A stretch of DNA of 22,256 nt from Rhizobacter sp. (GCA_014380155.1 JACMKJ010000150.1:1-22256); one strand, 5' to 3'. Positions 6,803-16,912 are shown, counted from the stretch's first letter. Program-made: numbers and translations. The notes: generated by a model not told the origin, from the sequence alone.

Positions 6803-7605
6803 TCAAGATGCGGTTGTAGGCACCCACACGGGGCGCTGCGGGTTGGCGCCGGTGCCGCTGATGGTCAGTGCGCCGCCGTTGTAGCTGGCCAGCGGTGACG
6901 AGGTCACGATGGTCGGGAAGGTGGCAGCCTGTGCCTCGGCCAGTGTGAAAGCGCTGCACGGCAAGGTGCGTGCAAGCGTCGTGGTGCCCACGCCCAGCGG
7001 CACCGCCGCGCCTTGGGCGTTGAAGCCGCTCAGCGCGTAGGCGGCGTTGTCGGGGATCGCGGCAGGGGTGGCCGTTGTCGTACACGTTGAACTCGTAGCC
7101 GGAGGCGAGGCAGCCGTTGGTATTGCGCACCGCATGCACGCCGCCCCAGAAGTCGATCAAGGCCTGGTTGCGGCGCCAGCGCCAGATGCCGTCTTGCCCA
7201 CGCACCACCTGCCAGTCGTTCTCATGGTCGTCGCCTTGGCCCGGCCGCGGTCAAGAACTGGCGCCGGCGAGGCCGGCAGCCATGTCGTCACGCAGCAAGC
7301 CGTTCTCGAGGAAGTCTGGCGCCAGCCGGGCCGAGATGACGCCCGCGGCCTAACGGCGCGGTCAGGCCACGGGTGTCGACGGTGTAGCTGCCGTTCGCGC
7401 CGATGGCGGTGGTGCGGGTGGCGCCGAGGGCGTCTTTCAGGGTCACGGTGCCCGTCATTGGCAACCCGGTCGCGGCCACGCCCGAGAGCGTGATGGCTGC
7501 GGCGGGTGGTGGTGCGGGGTCGTCTCCGCCGCCGCCACAGCCGGCGAGCCAGATCGAAAGTGCGCAAGCGGCGAGCAGGCACCAGACGTGGTGGATGCGT
7601 GTCAC
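6803..7605 (-). pseudogene. Decayed gene for a secreted lipoprotein (three frames and an internal stop)
   Basis: The GTG at 7605, preceded by an AGGGAG-type site, opens a good lipoprotein signal (hydrophobic run, then lipobox LAGC, then a glycine- and proline-rich linker). This leads into a carboxypeptidase-regulatory-like stretch, GTVTLKDALGATRTTAIG and NGSYTVDTRGL. Sense then moves to a second frame near 7340 (GVISARLAPDFLENGLLRDD), meets a TGA at 7253-7251, continues (NDWQVVRGQDGIWRWRRN, FWGGVHAVRNTNGCLASG), and moves to a third frame near 7075, ending at 6803 with PQRPVWVPTTAS. The pieces are individually protein-like and collinear, so this was one gene of roughly 265 codons. I do not recognise the family. 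All neighbours are intact, which argues for true decay, but clustered sequencing errors cannot be excluded. Confidence 0.7.
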
Positions 7606-7743
7606 GGAGAACTCCCTGGGTTGGGTCGGGCGTGGGTGCTTGTGCGCAGTGTGGTGAGCCCCACCTTGAGGTACGCCCTTGCACCGAACCGGGCAACGCG
7701 CTGGCTGCTACGCTCATGGCCTCTTCGACGTGGAGCAGATCAG

Positions 7744-8504
7744 ATGGACTTCGGCATTCAAGGCAAGTGGGCGCTGGTGTGTGCCGCCAGCAAGGGCTTG
7801 GGCAAAGGCTGCGCGCAGGCGCTTGTGAAAGAGGGCGTCAACGTGGTCATCACCGCGCGCGGCGCCGAGGCGCTGGAGGCCACGGCCGCCGAGTTGCGCG
7901 CGTTGAAGGGCGGCGAGGTGCGTGCAGTGGCCGGCGACATCACCACGCCCGAAGGCCGCGCTGCTGCGCTGGCGGCTTGCCCGCAGATCGACATCCTGAT
8001 CAACAACGCGGGTGGCCCGCCGCCAGGGGACTTTCGCGACTGGGGTCGCGACGCCTGGATCAAGGCGCTCGACGCCAACATGCTCACGCCCATCGAGCTG
8101 ATGAAGGCGGTGGTCGACCCGATGATGGCGCGTGGCTTCGGTCGCATCGTCAACATCACCTCGGCGGCGGTGAAAGCGCCAATCGACATCCTGGGTTTGT
8201 CGAACGGTGCGCGTTCGGGCCTGACCGGCTTCAGCGCCGGCCTGGCACGCAAGACGGTGCTCAAGAACGTGACCATCAACGGGCTGCTACCCGGCCCCTT
8301 CGACACCGACCGCCTGCGCGTGACGATGGAAGGTGCGGCCAAGCAAAGCGGCCAGAGCATCGAGGCGATCGCCGATGTGCGCCGCAAGCAGAACCCGGCG
8401 CAACGCTTCGGCACACCTGAAGAGTTTGGCGCCATGTGCGCCTTCTTGTGCAGCGTGCATGCCGGCTACATCACCGGCCAGAACATCCTGATGGATGGCG
8501 GCGC

Positions 8505-8523
<19 letters not shown>
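7744..8523 (+). CDS. Short-chain dehydrogenase/reductase family protein with altered active site
   Basis: The 259-residue protein is a Rossmann-fold SDR of classical length. It has a nucleotide-binding loop (CAASKGLGKG, residues 13-22), the NNAG motif (87-90), the core Asn (N112 in LDANML) and the catalytic-position Ser140 in NITSAAV. The usual YxxxK pair is replaced by Ser153 and Arg157 (GLSNGARSG). It ends with the common SDR tail TGQNILMDGGAYPGTF. ATG 7744 has GGAG at 7732-7735. The cofactor and substrate are unknown, and with Tyr and Lys missing it may be a divergent reductase subfamily or non-catalytic. It is divergent from the broken lipoprotein gene, and its last 19 bases overlap the convergent histidine kinase gene. 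Confidence 0.9.
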
Positions 8524-10862
<2,339 letters not shown>

Positions 10863-10875
10863 GTTCGACCGGGGC

Positions 10876-11799
10876 TCAGCGCTGGGCTGGCCGAGATGTT
10901 ACGACGATGCCCGCAGCGATGAGCCCGAACGCCAGCACGTGGTACCAGCGTGGCAGCTCGCCCAGCCAGGCTACCGACATCACAGCCGCAAACACCGGCG
11001 TGAGGTTGTTGAAAAACGCCGCGATCGCCGGCCCCACCGTGGCCACGCCCATGCCCCAGAAGCGATAGGCCAGCACCGAAGGGCCGATGGCCACGTAGGC
11101 CAGTGCCAGCAGTACCCAGGGCGACCAGTGGATGGGCGCGGGGTCGACCACAGCCTCGACGCCAGCCGCCGCGCCCGCCCACACCGCGCCAAACAGCACC
11201 TGCACCAGCAGCAGCTCGGCCCAGCCCCAGGGCGGGCGCGCTTCGCCCCGCATGTGAGCCGGCGGGCGCGCGAGCAGCCAGCTGTACCAGGCCCACAGCG
11301 CCACGGCCAACAGCATCAGCAGATCACCGGGCACCAGCCGCAGGCTCAGCAGCACCTCGGTCTGACCGCGCGACAGCACCAACGCCACACCGGCCAGCGA
11401 CAAGAATGCGCCGAGCAACTGGCGGCGTGTCGGGTGCTCGCCATAAAAGAGCGCGCCGACCGCCAGCATCCACAAGGGCATGCTCGACGCGATGAGCGTC
11501 ACGTTGATGGGGGTGGAGGTCTGCAGCGCAAAGTACTGCATCGCGTTGTAGCAACCCACGCCCAGGAAGCCGAGCAGGGCAAGGTAGGGCCAGCGTGCGC
11601 GTACGGCCTGCAGGTCATTGAAGACCCGATGCCCGAGCGGCAACAGGATCAGCAGCGCCAGTGCCCAGCGCAGCCCGCTCAAGGCCAGCGGCGGCACCGA
11701 GCCGACCAGCAAACGCCCGACCACGGCATTGCCCGCCCACAGCAGCGGCGGCAGGGTCAGGAAGAAGGCGATGCGGGCGGTGAGATGGTGTTGAGCCAT
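10876..11799 (-). CDS. EamA/DMT-family membrane transporter
   Basis: The 307-residue product has ten predicted helices in two EamA repeats: the first begins with FFLTLPPLLWAGNAVVGRLLVG and contains STPINVTLIASSMPLWM, and the second begins around GDLLMLLAVALWAWYSWLLA and ends with GELPRWYHVLAFGLIAAGIVVTS. This is a different DMT subfamily from the transporter at 5858-6769, closer to general metabolite/amino-acid exporters of the YdcZ/RhaT-EamA type. A G-rich stretch immediately before the ATG at 11799 may serve as ribosome binding site. It is the first gene of a likely two-gene unit with the hybrid histidine kinase 13 nt downstream, an uncommon pairing that may mean the kinase senses or controls the exported compound. 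The substrate is unknown. Confidence 0.9.
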   Translation of the reverse strand: MAQHHLTARIAFFLTLPPLLWAGNAVVGRLLVGSVPPLALSGLRWALALLILLPLGHRVFNDLQAVRARWPYLALLGFLGVGCYNAMQYFALQTSTPINVTLIASSMPLWMLAVGALFYGEHPTRRQLLGAFLSLAGVALVLSRGQTEVLLSLRLVPGDLLMLLAVALWAWYSWLLARPPAHMRGEARPPWGWAELLLVQVLFGAVWAGAAAGVEAVVDPAPIHWSPWVLLALAYVAIGPSVLAYRFWGMGVATVGPAIAAFFNNLTPVFAAVMSVAWLGELPRWYHVLAFGLIAAGIVVTSRPAQR

Positions 11800-11874
11800 C
11801 CCCCCAGTGTCTCAGGGCTTTTCTGGGACCGGTCGAGGCGGGCTGCTGCGCAGGATTCACCCGGAGGTGACTTC

Positions 11875-11886
11875 CATCTGCAGATG
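11875..11886. promoter_or_regulatory. 12-bp perfect palindrome between divergent EamA and BLUF genes
   Basis: CATCTGCAGATG is a perfect palindrome lying 75 bp upstream of the EamA start and 93 bp upstream of the BLUF start, in a spacer with no other gene. The place and symmetry suit a dimeric regulator site, but no promoter boxes could be tied to it. Confidence 0.3.
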
Positions 11887-11979
11887 AAGCGGGGTTCGGC
11901 AGCGCTCTTTGAAGCCTGAGCGTGGCGCTGGCCCGTTACGCTCGCATCGCAGCATGGCACCCACGGCCTGCACCTGACG

Positions 11980-12390
11980 ATGCATACCTTCGAACCACCC
12001 CGCCTCGCTCAAGTTTTCTACATCAGCCGCTCGCTGGCCACGCCGGCAGAGGTCGAGAAGATCCTTCAAGGCGCGCGTCATCAGAACCGCCAGCGCGGCG
12101 TCACGGGTTCACTGGTGTTCACGGGCGGCCACTTCGCGCAGTTGCTGGAGGGCACCACCGTGGCGCTGGCCGACACCATGGCCGTCGTTACAGCCGACCG
12201 CCGGCACCAAGCCGTCAGGCGTCTCGTCGAAGGCGAACTCGCCAAACGCCGTTTTGAAGGCTGGAGCATGGCATTCACCGAGGCACCCGGCGCCGACGAT
12301 CTGATCGAACAACTGCTGACCCAGCCCGAGGTGTCCGCCGCGCGCGCCGGCCGCTTGCTGGGGCTGATGTTCAAGGTTCCCGTGTTCTAG
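11980..12390 (+). CDS. Short BLUF-domain blue-light photoreceptor
   Basis: The 136-residue cytoplasmic protein is a single BLUF (FAD-binding blue-light sensor) domain with a short C-terminal helical cap. All key residues are present: Tyr14 (VFYISRS), Asn36 (HQNRQRGVTG), Gln54 (HFAQLLEG), Trp95 and Met97 (GWSMAF). These align with Y21, N45, Q63, W104 and M106 of AppA, so photochemistry is expected. Short BLUF proteins carry no output domain and signal by binding a partner; candidates in view are the convergent atypical regulator 14 nt downstream and the EAL phosphodiesterase at 14857-15666. The start ATG 11980 lacks a strong Shine-Dalgarno site; the ATG at 11954 is out of frame. The BLUF and regulator genes converge, so they are not one operon. 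Confidence 0.93.
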   Translation: MHTFEPPRLAQVFYISRSLATPAEVEKILQGARHQNRQRGVTGSLVFTGGHFAQLLEGTTVALADTMAVVTADRRHQAVRRLVEGELAKRRFEGWSMAFTEAPGADDLIEQLLTQPEVSAARAGRLLGLMFKVPVF

Positions 12391-12404
12391 CGCGTCAACA
12401 GGCC

Positions 12405-13115
12405 CTAACGGCGCACCAGCGGCGCACGAAACTCGTAGCCCACCTTCGCCACGGCGTGAACGGGCACCAGCGGCTGGCCGGCCTGCTCGATGCGCTTGCG
12501 CAGCCGGTACACGGTGGCGTGCAAGGCGTTTTCGGTCGAGCCGCCTGCCGCTTCAGCCCCCCACAGGCGCTCCATCAACACGCGGCGCCCGACCTTGCCA
12601 CCCTCGGCGTCGGCAAGACAGCCGACGATCGCCAGGTCGCTCTCGCTCAGCGGTATCCGCGTGCCATCGGGTGCCAGCAAGGTAGCGTGCGCATCGAGCA
12701 GCGTCCATGGGCGTGACGCGGGTGCCGATGCCGCAGTCTGCTGCTGCAACCGCCGCCTCACCGCGGCCATGGCGGCCACAAGGTGATCGGTGGGCGCGTC
12801 GGGGCGCAACACCATGTCGGCGCCCGAGTCGAGGGCCAGCACGAACTCGCCTTCTGCCTCGTCGCCCAACACCAGGAGGCCAGCTGTGCTGCGGCGGCGA
12901 ATCAGGCGTATCAGGTCGATGCCGCGCACGCCCCGCTGCGCCAGGTGAACCACGTAGAAATCGAAGTCAAAGGCGTTTGGCGCAAGCAGGAAGTCGTCGC
13001 TGTCTTCGAAACCTGTGACTGCATCGGCCAACGAGCGGGGCGCGACTCGCTTATGGCCGATCCATGCCAGGGAGGCGCGATGCAGGCTGGCTGATGTGGG
13101 TTTCACAGGTATCAA
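12405..13115 (-). CDS. OmpR-family-like transcriptional regulator with degenerate receiver domain
   Basis: The 236-residue product has an N-terminal receiver-like fold (about residues 14-122) and a C-terminal OmpR/PhoB-type winged helix (about 136-232: IPLSESDLAIVGCLADAEGG, RRVLMERLWG, NALHATVYRLRKRIE, KVGYEF). In the receiver, the phospho-acceptor position in FDFYVVHLAQRGVRG is His57 instead of Asp, the conserved Lys is Arg104 (GADMVLRPDAP), and the N-terminal acidic pair is absent, so phosphorylation control is unlikely. It may instead respond to protein binding or act constitutively. The start is uncertain: TTG 13115 and GTG 13106 are the options, neither with a clear ribosome binding site. 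A good promoter lies at 13175-13203. It is divergent from the MCP gene and convergent with the BLUF gene. Confidence 0.85.
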   Translation of the reverse strand: MIPVKPTSASLHRASLAWIGHKRVAPRSLADAVTGFEDSDDFLLAPNAFDFDFYVVHLAQRGVRGIDLIRLIRRRSTAGLLVLGDEAEGEFVLALDSGADMVLRPDAPTDHLVAAMAAVRRRLQQQTAASAPASRPWTLLDAHATLLAPDGTRIPLSESDLAIVGCLADAEGGKVGRRVLMERLWGAEAAGGSTENALHATVYRLRKRIEQAGQPLVPVHAVAKVGYEFRAPLVRR

Positions 13116-13156
13116 CTGAAGAACAGGTTGCTAGGCCGCAGGATACGTCAGTTGTG

Positions 13157-13174
13157 ATGAGCTATTCAGCTCAT
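13157..13174. promoter_or_regulatory. Inverted repeat at the predicted start point of the regulator gene
   Basis: ATGAGCT (13157-13163) and AGCTCAT (13168-13174) are perfect inverted arms around a 4-base spacer. They abut the -10 box at 13175-13180 and cover the predicted start point (about 13168). This is a classic repressor position and may be the autoregulatory site of the 12405-13115 regulator; a short hairpin at the mRNA 5' end is the alternative. Confidence 0.5.
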
Positions 13175-13203
13175 ATTAAAGGGCTATGATGAAATATTGT
13201 CAC
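13175..13203 (-). promoter_or_regulatory. Sigma-70 promoter of the atypical OmpR-like regulator gene
   Basis: On the minus strand GTGACA (13203-13198) and TTTAAT (13180-13175) are separated by exactly 17 bp, each matching 5 of 6 consensus positions. It sits in a locally AT-rich stretch that contrasts with the surrounding GC-rich DNA. The leader to TTG 13115 would be about 53 nt. Confidence 0.6.
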
Positions 13204-13205
13204 CA

Positions 13206-13221
13206 TGTGATTCTCTTCACG
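13206..13221. promoter_or_regulatory. CRP/Vfr-like binding site between regulator and MCP genes
   Basis: TGTGATTCTCTTCACG matches the CRP-type pattern TGTGA-N6-TCACA at 9 of 10 core positions. It lies just upstream of the regulator's -35 box (about 38 bp from the predicted start point) and 80 bp before the MCP start, so it could act on either gene. The motif match is direct; the binding protein is inferred. Confidence 0.4.
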
Positions 13222-13301
13222 ATGCATCAGTTCTGACGACTTTCAAGGTCACTTCTTATCCGATATGGTGCCACCACCCCTTGCTCAAAAGAGATTGATC
13301 C

Positions 13302-14867
13302 ATGAACTTCAACCACCTGACTGTGCGCGCCAAGCTCGGCCTGGCGTTCGGCGGGCTCGCCGCTTTTGTCTTGCTGATCTCCGGGCTTTCTTTGAAAGCG
13401 CTGGGCGACTCCAACGAACGTTTCGTGAACTATGTCGGCGGCATAAATGCGCGTGCCGACTTGGCCGAGCGCGTGCGCAGCGCGGTCGACCGCCGCGCCA
13501 TTGCCGCGCGCAACCTGGTGCTGGTGACCAAGCTCGCCGATCTGGCCGAAGAAAAGGCCCTCGTGACCCAGGCGCACGACGATGTGAAGGCCAGCCTGGC
13601 CCAGTTGAAGCAGCTCGGGTCGGGCAGCAGCGACGCGTCGGCCAAGGCCAGCAGTCTCATTGCCGAGATCGGCCGCGTAGAGCAGGCCTATGGCCCGGTG
13701 GCCCTGGCCATCGTCGACCTTGCGCTCAACCAGAAGAATGCGGAAGCCATTGCCAAGATGAACGACGAGTGCCGCCCCTTGCTGGCCTCGCTTCTCAAGG
13801 CGACGGGTGAGTTCGCCGCCTACACCGAGGCCCAAGCCCGGCAACTGACCCAGCAAGCTGCGGCGCAATATTCAGCGCAACGAAGCCTGCTGATCGTGGG
13901 GTGTGTGCTGGCCTTCTTGGCCGCCGCTGTTGCGGGCGTGCTGATCACCCGCAGCCTGACCCTCGCCCTGGGCGCCGAGCCTGCCGAGCTTGGGCGGGTC
14001 GCGCAGCGTGTGGCCAGCGGCGACCTGAGCCGCATTGCCCACGCAGAGCGCGCCCCGGGCGGCAGCGTGCTGGCCTCCTTGGCTGCCATGCAGGCGAGCC
14101 TTGCCACGATCGTGGGCCAGGTGCGCAGCGCCTCGGATTCGATCGCCACCGGCTCTGCCGAAATTGCCACTGGTAACGCCGACCTGAGCCAGCGCACCGA
14201 AGAGCAGGCCAGCAATCTGCAGCAGACCGCGGCCTCGATGGAGCAGCTCACCAGCACGGTCAAGAACAACGCCGCGACCGCCCAGCAGGCCAACCAGCTG
14301 GCCGCCCAGGCCTCGGCCGCGGCCTCGAACGGGGGCTCGGCCGTGAGTCAGGTGGTCGAGACGATGCAAGACATCGCCCACTCGTCGAAGAAGATCGCCG
14401 ACATCATCGGCGTGATCGATGGCATCGCCTTCCAGACCAACATCCTGGCGCTCAATGCCGCGGTAGAGGCAGCCCGCGCCGGCGAGCAGGGCCGCGGCTT
14501 TGCCGTGGTGGCCAGCGAGGTGCGCTCGCTCGCGCAACGTTCTGCCAACGCGGCCAAAGAGATCAAGACCCTCATCGGCGACAGCGTGGAGAAGGTCGAG
14601 GCCGGCTCACGCCAGGTCAACGATGCCGGTCAGTCGATGAGCACCATCGTGGCCCAGATCAAGCACGTGAACCAGTTCATCGAAGAGATCTCGCGCGCTA
14701 CCGTCGAGCAGACCAGTGGCATCAGCCGGGTGGGCGATGCGGTCAGCCAGCTCGACCAGGTCACCCAGCAGAACGCCGCCTTGGTGGAGCAAAGCGCCGC
14801 CGCCGCAGAGAGCCTGCGTCACCAGGCCGCGCGCATGGCCGAGGTGGTGGGGGTGTTCAAGCTCTGA
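13302..14867 (+). CDS. Methyl-accepting chemotaxis protein
   Basis: This 521-residue inner-membrane chemoreceptor has TM1 at about residues 12-32, a periplasmic helical-bundle sensor (about 33-192, four-helix-bundle MCP type), TM2 at about 194-216, a HAMP linker (LGAEPAELGRVAQRVASGDLS) and a long cytoplasmic coiled coil. The signalling tip reads VIDGIAFQTNILALNAAV then EAARAGEQGRGFAVVASEVR (about 371-408), the CheA/CheW contact region. The C-terminus ends VVGVFKL with no CheR-tethering pentapeptide. The ligand is unknown. ATG 13302 follows a modest AGAG site. Its promoter region is shared with the divergent regulator. The last 11 bases overlap the convergent EAL gene. No che or flagellar genes are adjacent, so it is an orphan receptor feeding a chemotaxis array encoded elsewhere. 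Confidence 0.95.
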   Translation: MNFNHLTVRAKLGLAFGGLAAFVLLISGLSLKALGDSNERFVNYVGGINARADLAERVRSAVDRRAIAARNLVLVTKLADLAEEKALVTQAHDDVKASLAQLKQLGSGSSDASAKASSLIAEIGRVEQAYGPVALAIVDLALNQKNAEAIAKMNDECRPLLASLLKATGEFAAYTEAQARQLTQQAAAQYSAQRSLLIVGCVLAFLAAAVAGVLITRSLTLALGAEPAELGRVAQRVASGDLSRIAHAERAPGGSVLASLAAMQASLATIVGQVRSASDSIATGSAEIATGNADLSQRTEEQASNLQQTAASMEQLTSTVKNNAATAQQANQLAAQASAAASNGGSAVSQVVETMQDIAHSSKKIADIIGVIDGIAFQTNILALNAAVEAARAGEQGRGFAVVASEVRSLAQRSANAAKEIKTLIGDSVEKVEAGSRQVNDAGQSMSTIVAQIKHVNQFIEEISRATVEQTSGISRVGDAVSQLDQVTQQNAALVEQSAAAAESLRHQAARMAEVVGVFKL

Positions 14868-15666
14868 GAGCTGGCGGCCAGTGAATGCTGTCGATCTGCC
14901 CGCAGTTTTCGAACAGCGGCCTGGCAAACAGGTAGCCCTGCATGAGCTTCACACCCATGTCTTGCAGGCACAGGCACTCGTCGATGGTTTCGACCCCTTC
15001 GGCGAGCACCCTGATGCCGAGCTCTTCACAGATGCGCGCCACACCCCGCACGATGGCCTGGCGGGCGGGCAGATGGTCGATGCCGCGCACCAGCTCCATG
15101 TCGAGCTTGATGATGTCGGGCTGAAAGTCGGCCAGCAGGTTGAGGCCTGCGTAGCCGGCGCCGAAGTCGTCGATGGCGGTCAGGAAGCCGATGCGTTTGT
15201 ACTCGCGCAGGATCTCGGCCAACCACTTGCCGTCGTTGACACGCTCCCCCTCCACGGTCTCGAAGATGATGCGGTCGACCGGGAAGTTGTGCTGCTTTGC
15301 AGCTTGCAGCGTGGCACGAATGCACAGCTCGGGCCGGTAGATCGCGTTGGGCATGAAGTTGATCGACAGATGCGTCTGCATGTTCAGCAGCGCAGCGGTC
15401 TTGATGGCCTTGGTGCGGCAGGCCTGGTCGAAGCGGTAGCGGTTGGCCTCGTTGACCTGTGAGAGCACGCTGAGCGCGCCTTCCCCGGCGGGGCCGCGCA
15501 CGAGGGCTTCGTGCGCAAAGATCTGCCGTGTCGTGATGTCGACGATGGGCTGATAGGCAAAACTGAACTGAAAGCCGAGGCGCTCGCTGGTGCTGCAGTC
15601 CCCACAAGCCTCGGTGTCGTCCATCGGAACGAAATCGGAGGGCTGCGCCTGCTGGATGGGGATCAT
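14857..15666 (-). CDS. Stand-alone EAL-domain c-di-GMP phosphodiesterase
   Basis: The 269-residue cytoplasmic protein is a single EAL domain after a 30-residue leader with a Cys pair (ACGDC, Cys21/Cys24). Catalytic and metal-binding elements appear intact: EALVR (Glu53), SINFMP (Asn103), FETVEGE (Glu136/Glu139), TAIDDFGAGYAGL (Asp166/Asp167), IIKLD (Lys187), LAEGVET (Glu223/Glu226) and QGYLFARP (Gln243). It should therefore hydrolyse c-di-GMP and favour motility over biofilm. There is no GGDEF or fused sensor; the N-terminal Cys pair could bind metal or sense redox. I use the ATG at 15666; a frame open to 16275 only reads the opposite side of the BMP gene and has no conserved character. The BMP gene upstream on the same strand is 80 nt away. 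The 3' end overlaps the MCP gene by 11 bases. Confidence 0.92.
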   Translation of the reverse strand: MIPIQQAQPSDFVPMDDTEACGDCSTSERLGFQFSFAYQPIVDITTRQIFAHEALVRGPAGEGALSVLSQVNEANRYRFDQACRTKAIKTAALLNMQTHLSINFMPNAIYRPELCIRATLQAAKQHNFPVDRIIFETVEGERVNDGKWLAEILREYKRIGFLTAIDDFGAGYAGLNLLADFQPDIIKLDMELVRGIDHLPARQAIVRGVARICEELGIRVLAEGVETIDECLCLQDMGVKLMQGYLFARPLFENCGQIDSIHWPPALRA

Positions 15667-15701
15667 GGGCGGCTCGTTGCGTGAGCTAATCAGTCTAACG
15701 C

Positions 15702-15728
15702 GGGCTGCTCCAGCTTGCATCGCAGCCC
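15702..15728 (-). terminator. Possible weak terminator after the BMP receptor gene
   Basis: Perfect 7-bp arms GGGCTGC (15702-15708) and GCAGCCC (15722-15728) enclose a 13-nt loop, 19 nt past the BMP stop codon on the minus strand. There is no T-tract, so it may only slow or process the transcript before the EAL gene. Confidence 0.3.
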
Positions 15729-15746
15729 TTGTCACCCTGCAGTCTC

Positions 15747-16847
15747 TCAGGGTTTGGGCAGGCTGCCGACCACGCCCTGCACGAACCAGTTCATACCCGC
15801 AAGCGTGGTGTCGTCCATCACGCCGGTGGCCTGTCGCACTTCGCCGGCGTTGTCGTTCAGCTGGCCGGAGAAGGGATGAAAACGACCGGCCACGATGTCG
15901 GCCTCGCGCTTCTTCACGAGCGAGGCCACGTCGGCCGGCACCGAGCTCGAGAAGGGCGCGAGCGCGACGAAGCCGTCTTTCATGCCGCCCCACACCGGTT
16001 TGGCTTGCCAACTGCCCTTGAGTACCGCTTCGGCCACGCGGGTGTAGTACGCGCCCCACTGATGCGTGATGGCGGTGAGCTGCGCATCGGGCGCAAAGCG
16101 GCTCATGTCGCTCTGGTAGGCGATCACGCGCACACCTTTGCTCTTGAAGTGCGCCTGCGCCGTTTGCGGCACGGCGGATGAGCCGCTGTGGTTGGTCAGC
16201 ACATCGGCGCCCTGGTTGATGAGCGTGACCGCGGCCTCGCGCTCGCGTGCCGGGTCGAACCAGGTGTTGAGCCACAGTACCTTCACCTGCGCCTGCGGGT
16301 TGGCTGCGCGCATGCCCAGCGCGAAGGCGTTGATGCCCTGGATCACCTCGGGCACCGGGAAGCCCGCCACATAACCGGCCACGCCACTCTTGCTGCTCTT
16401 GCCCGCGAGCAGTCCGGCGAGGTAGCGCGCTTCGTAGTACCGCGCGTTGTAGGTGTTGAGGTTCTTGGCCGTCTTGTAGCCGCCTGCGTGTTCGAAGCTG
16501 ACCTGCGGGAAATCGGCCGCCACGCGCAGCGCCGGGTCGAGGTAGCCGAAGCTGGTGGCAAAGATAAGCGTGTGACCCTGTGCAGCCAGGTCGCGCATCA
16601 CGCGCTCGGAGTCGGCGCCTTCGGCCACGGCTTCGATGGCGGTGGTTTGAACGCGGGCCCCGAGCGCCTTTTCCATCGCCAGGCGGCCCTGGTTGTGTTG
16701 GTAGGTCCAGCCCGCTTCACCGATGGGGCTCACGAATACGAAGCCGACCTTGAGCGGTGGCTTGGCCGGTGAGGTCTGTGCGTTGGAAGAGGCGGCCGCA
16801 GCCGCGAGCATCGCGGCCAACAGGCCGCGGGCGAGGTTTTTGAACAT
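15747..16847 (-). CDS. BMP-family (PnrA-like) ABC transporter substrate-binding protein
   Basis: This is a 366-residue periplasmic binding protein of the basic membrane protein (BMP/PnrA) family, whose characterised members bind purine nucleosides. A signal peptide covers about residues 1-23 (LARGLLAAMLAAAAASSNA, cleavage before Gln); there is no lipobox Cys. Family landmarks are KVGFVFVSPIGEAGWTYQHN at the start, FATSFGYLDPALRVAADFP, FPVPEVIQGINAF, NTWFDPAREREAA and the C-terminal MNWFVQGVVG. The ATG at 16847 has AGAGGA five bases upstream. It is a paralogue of the protein at the right edge of the window (21639-22256), with the same segments VIQGINAF/VIRNINSF and WFDP. No ABC ATPase or permease adjoins it, so it may share the transporter served by the other copy. 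It is divergent from amt. Confidence 0.92.
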   Translation of the reverse strand: MFKNLARGLLAAMLAAAAASSNAQTSPAKPPLKVGFVFVSPIGEAGWTYQHNQGRLAMEKALGARVQTTAIEAVAEGADSERVMRDLAAQGHTLIFATSFGYLDPALRVAADFPQVSFEHAGGYKTAKNLNTYNARYYEARYLAGLLAGKSSKSGVAGYVAGFPVPEVIQGINAFALGMRAANPQAQVKVLWLNTWFDPAREREAAVTLINQGADVLTNHSGSSAVPQTAQAHFKSKGVRVIAYQSDMSRFAPDAQLTAITHQWGAYYTRVAEAVLKGSWQAKPVWGGMKDGFVALAPFSSSVPADVASLVKKREADIVAGRFHPFSGQLNDNAGEVRQATGVMDDTTLAGMNWFVQGVVGSLPKP

Positions 16848-16888
16848 GGTGTTCCTCTACATGGCCCCGGGGTTGAGGAGAAGGCAAA

Positions 16889-16912
16889 CCGCCTGCGGGG
16901 GCACGCAGGCGG
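16889..16912 (-). promoter_or_regulatory. Hairpin in the leader of the BMP gene (BMP/amt divergent region)
   Basis: CCGCCTGC (16889-16896) and GCAGGCGG (16905-16912) form a perfect 8-bp stem with an 8-nt loop, 42 bases before the BMP start codon. The 264-bp region 16848-17111 also has a direct repeat AGGCAAACC (16882-16890 and 16971-16979). I see no convincing sigma-70 boxes there. The hairpin could be an attenuator or mRNA-stability element; function is inferred. Confidence 0.35.

Noticed and set aside
7157..7717. 186-codon open frame on the minus strand across the broken lipoprotein gene
   Set aside because: Composition is Arg/Pro-rich shadow; the lipoprotein signal and the protein-like pieces lie mostly in the other frames.
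13240..13266. FliA (sigma-28) promoter upstream of the MCP gene
   Set aside because: TCCGATAT resembles the -10 element, but no TAAA-type -35 sits 15 bp upstream.
15667..16275. N-terminal extension of the EAL gene upstream of 15666
   Set aside because: The extension is the antisense of the BMP receptor gene and shows no conserved domain.
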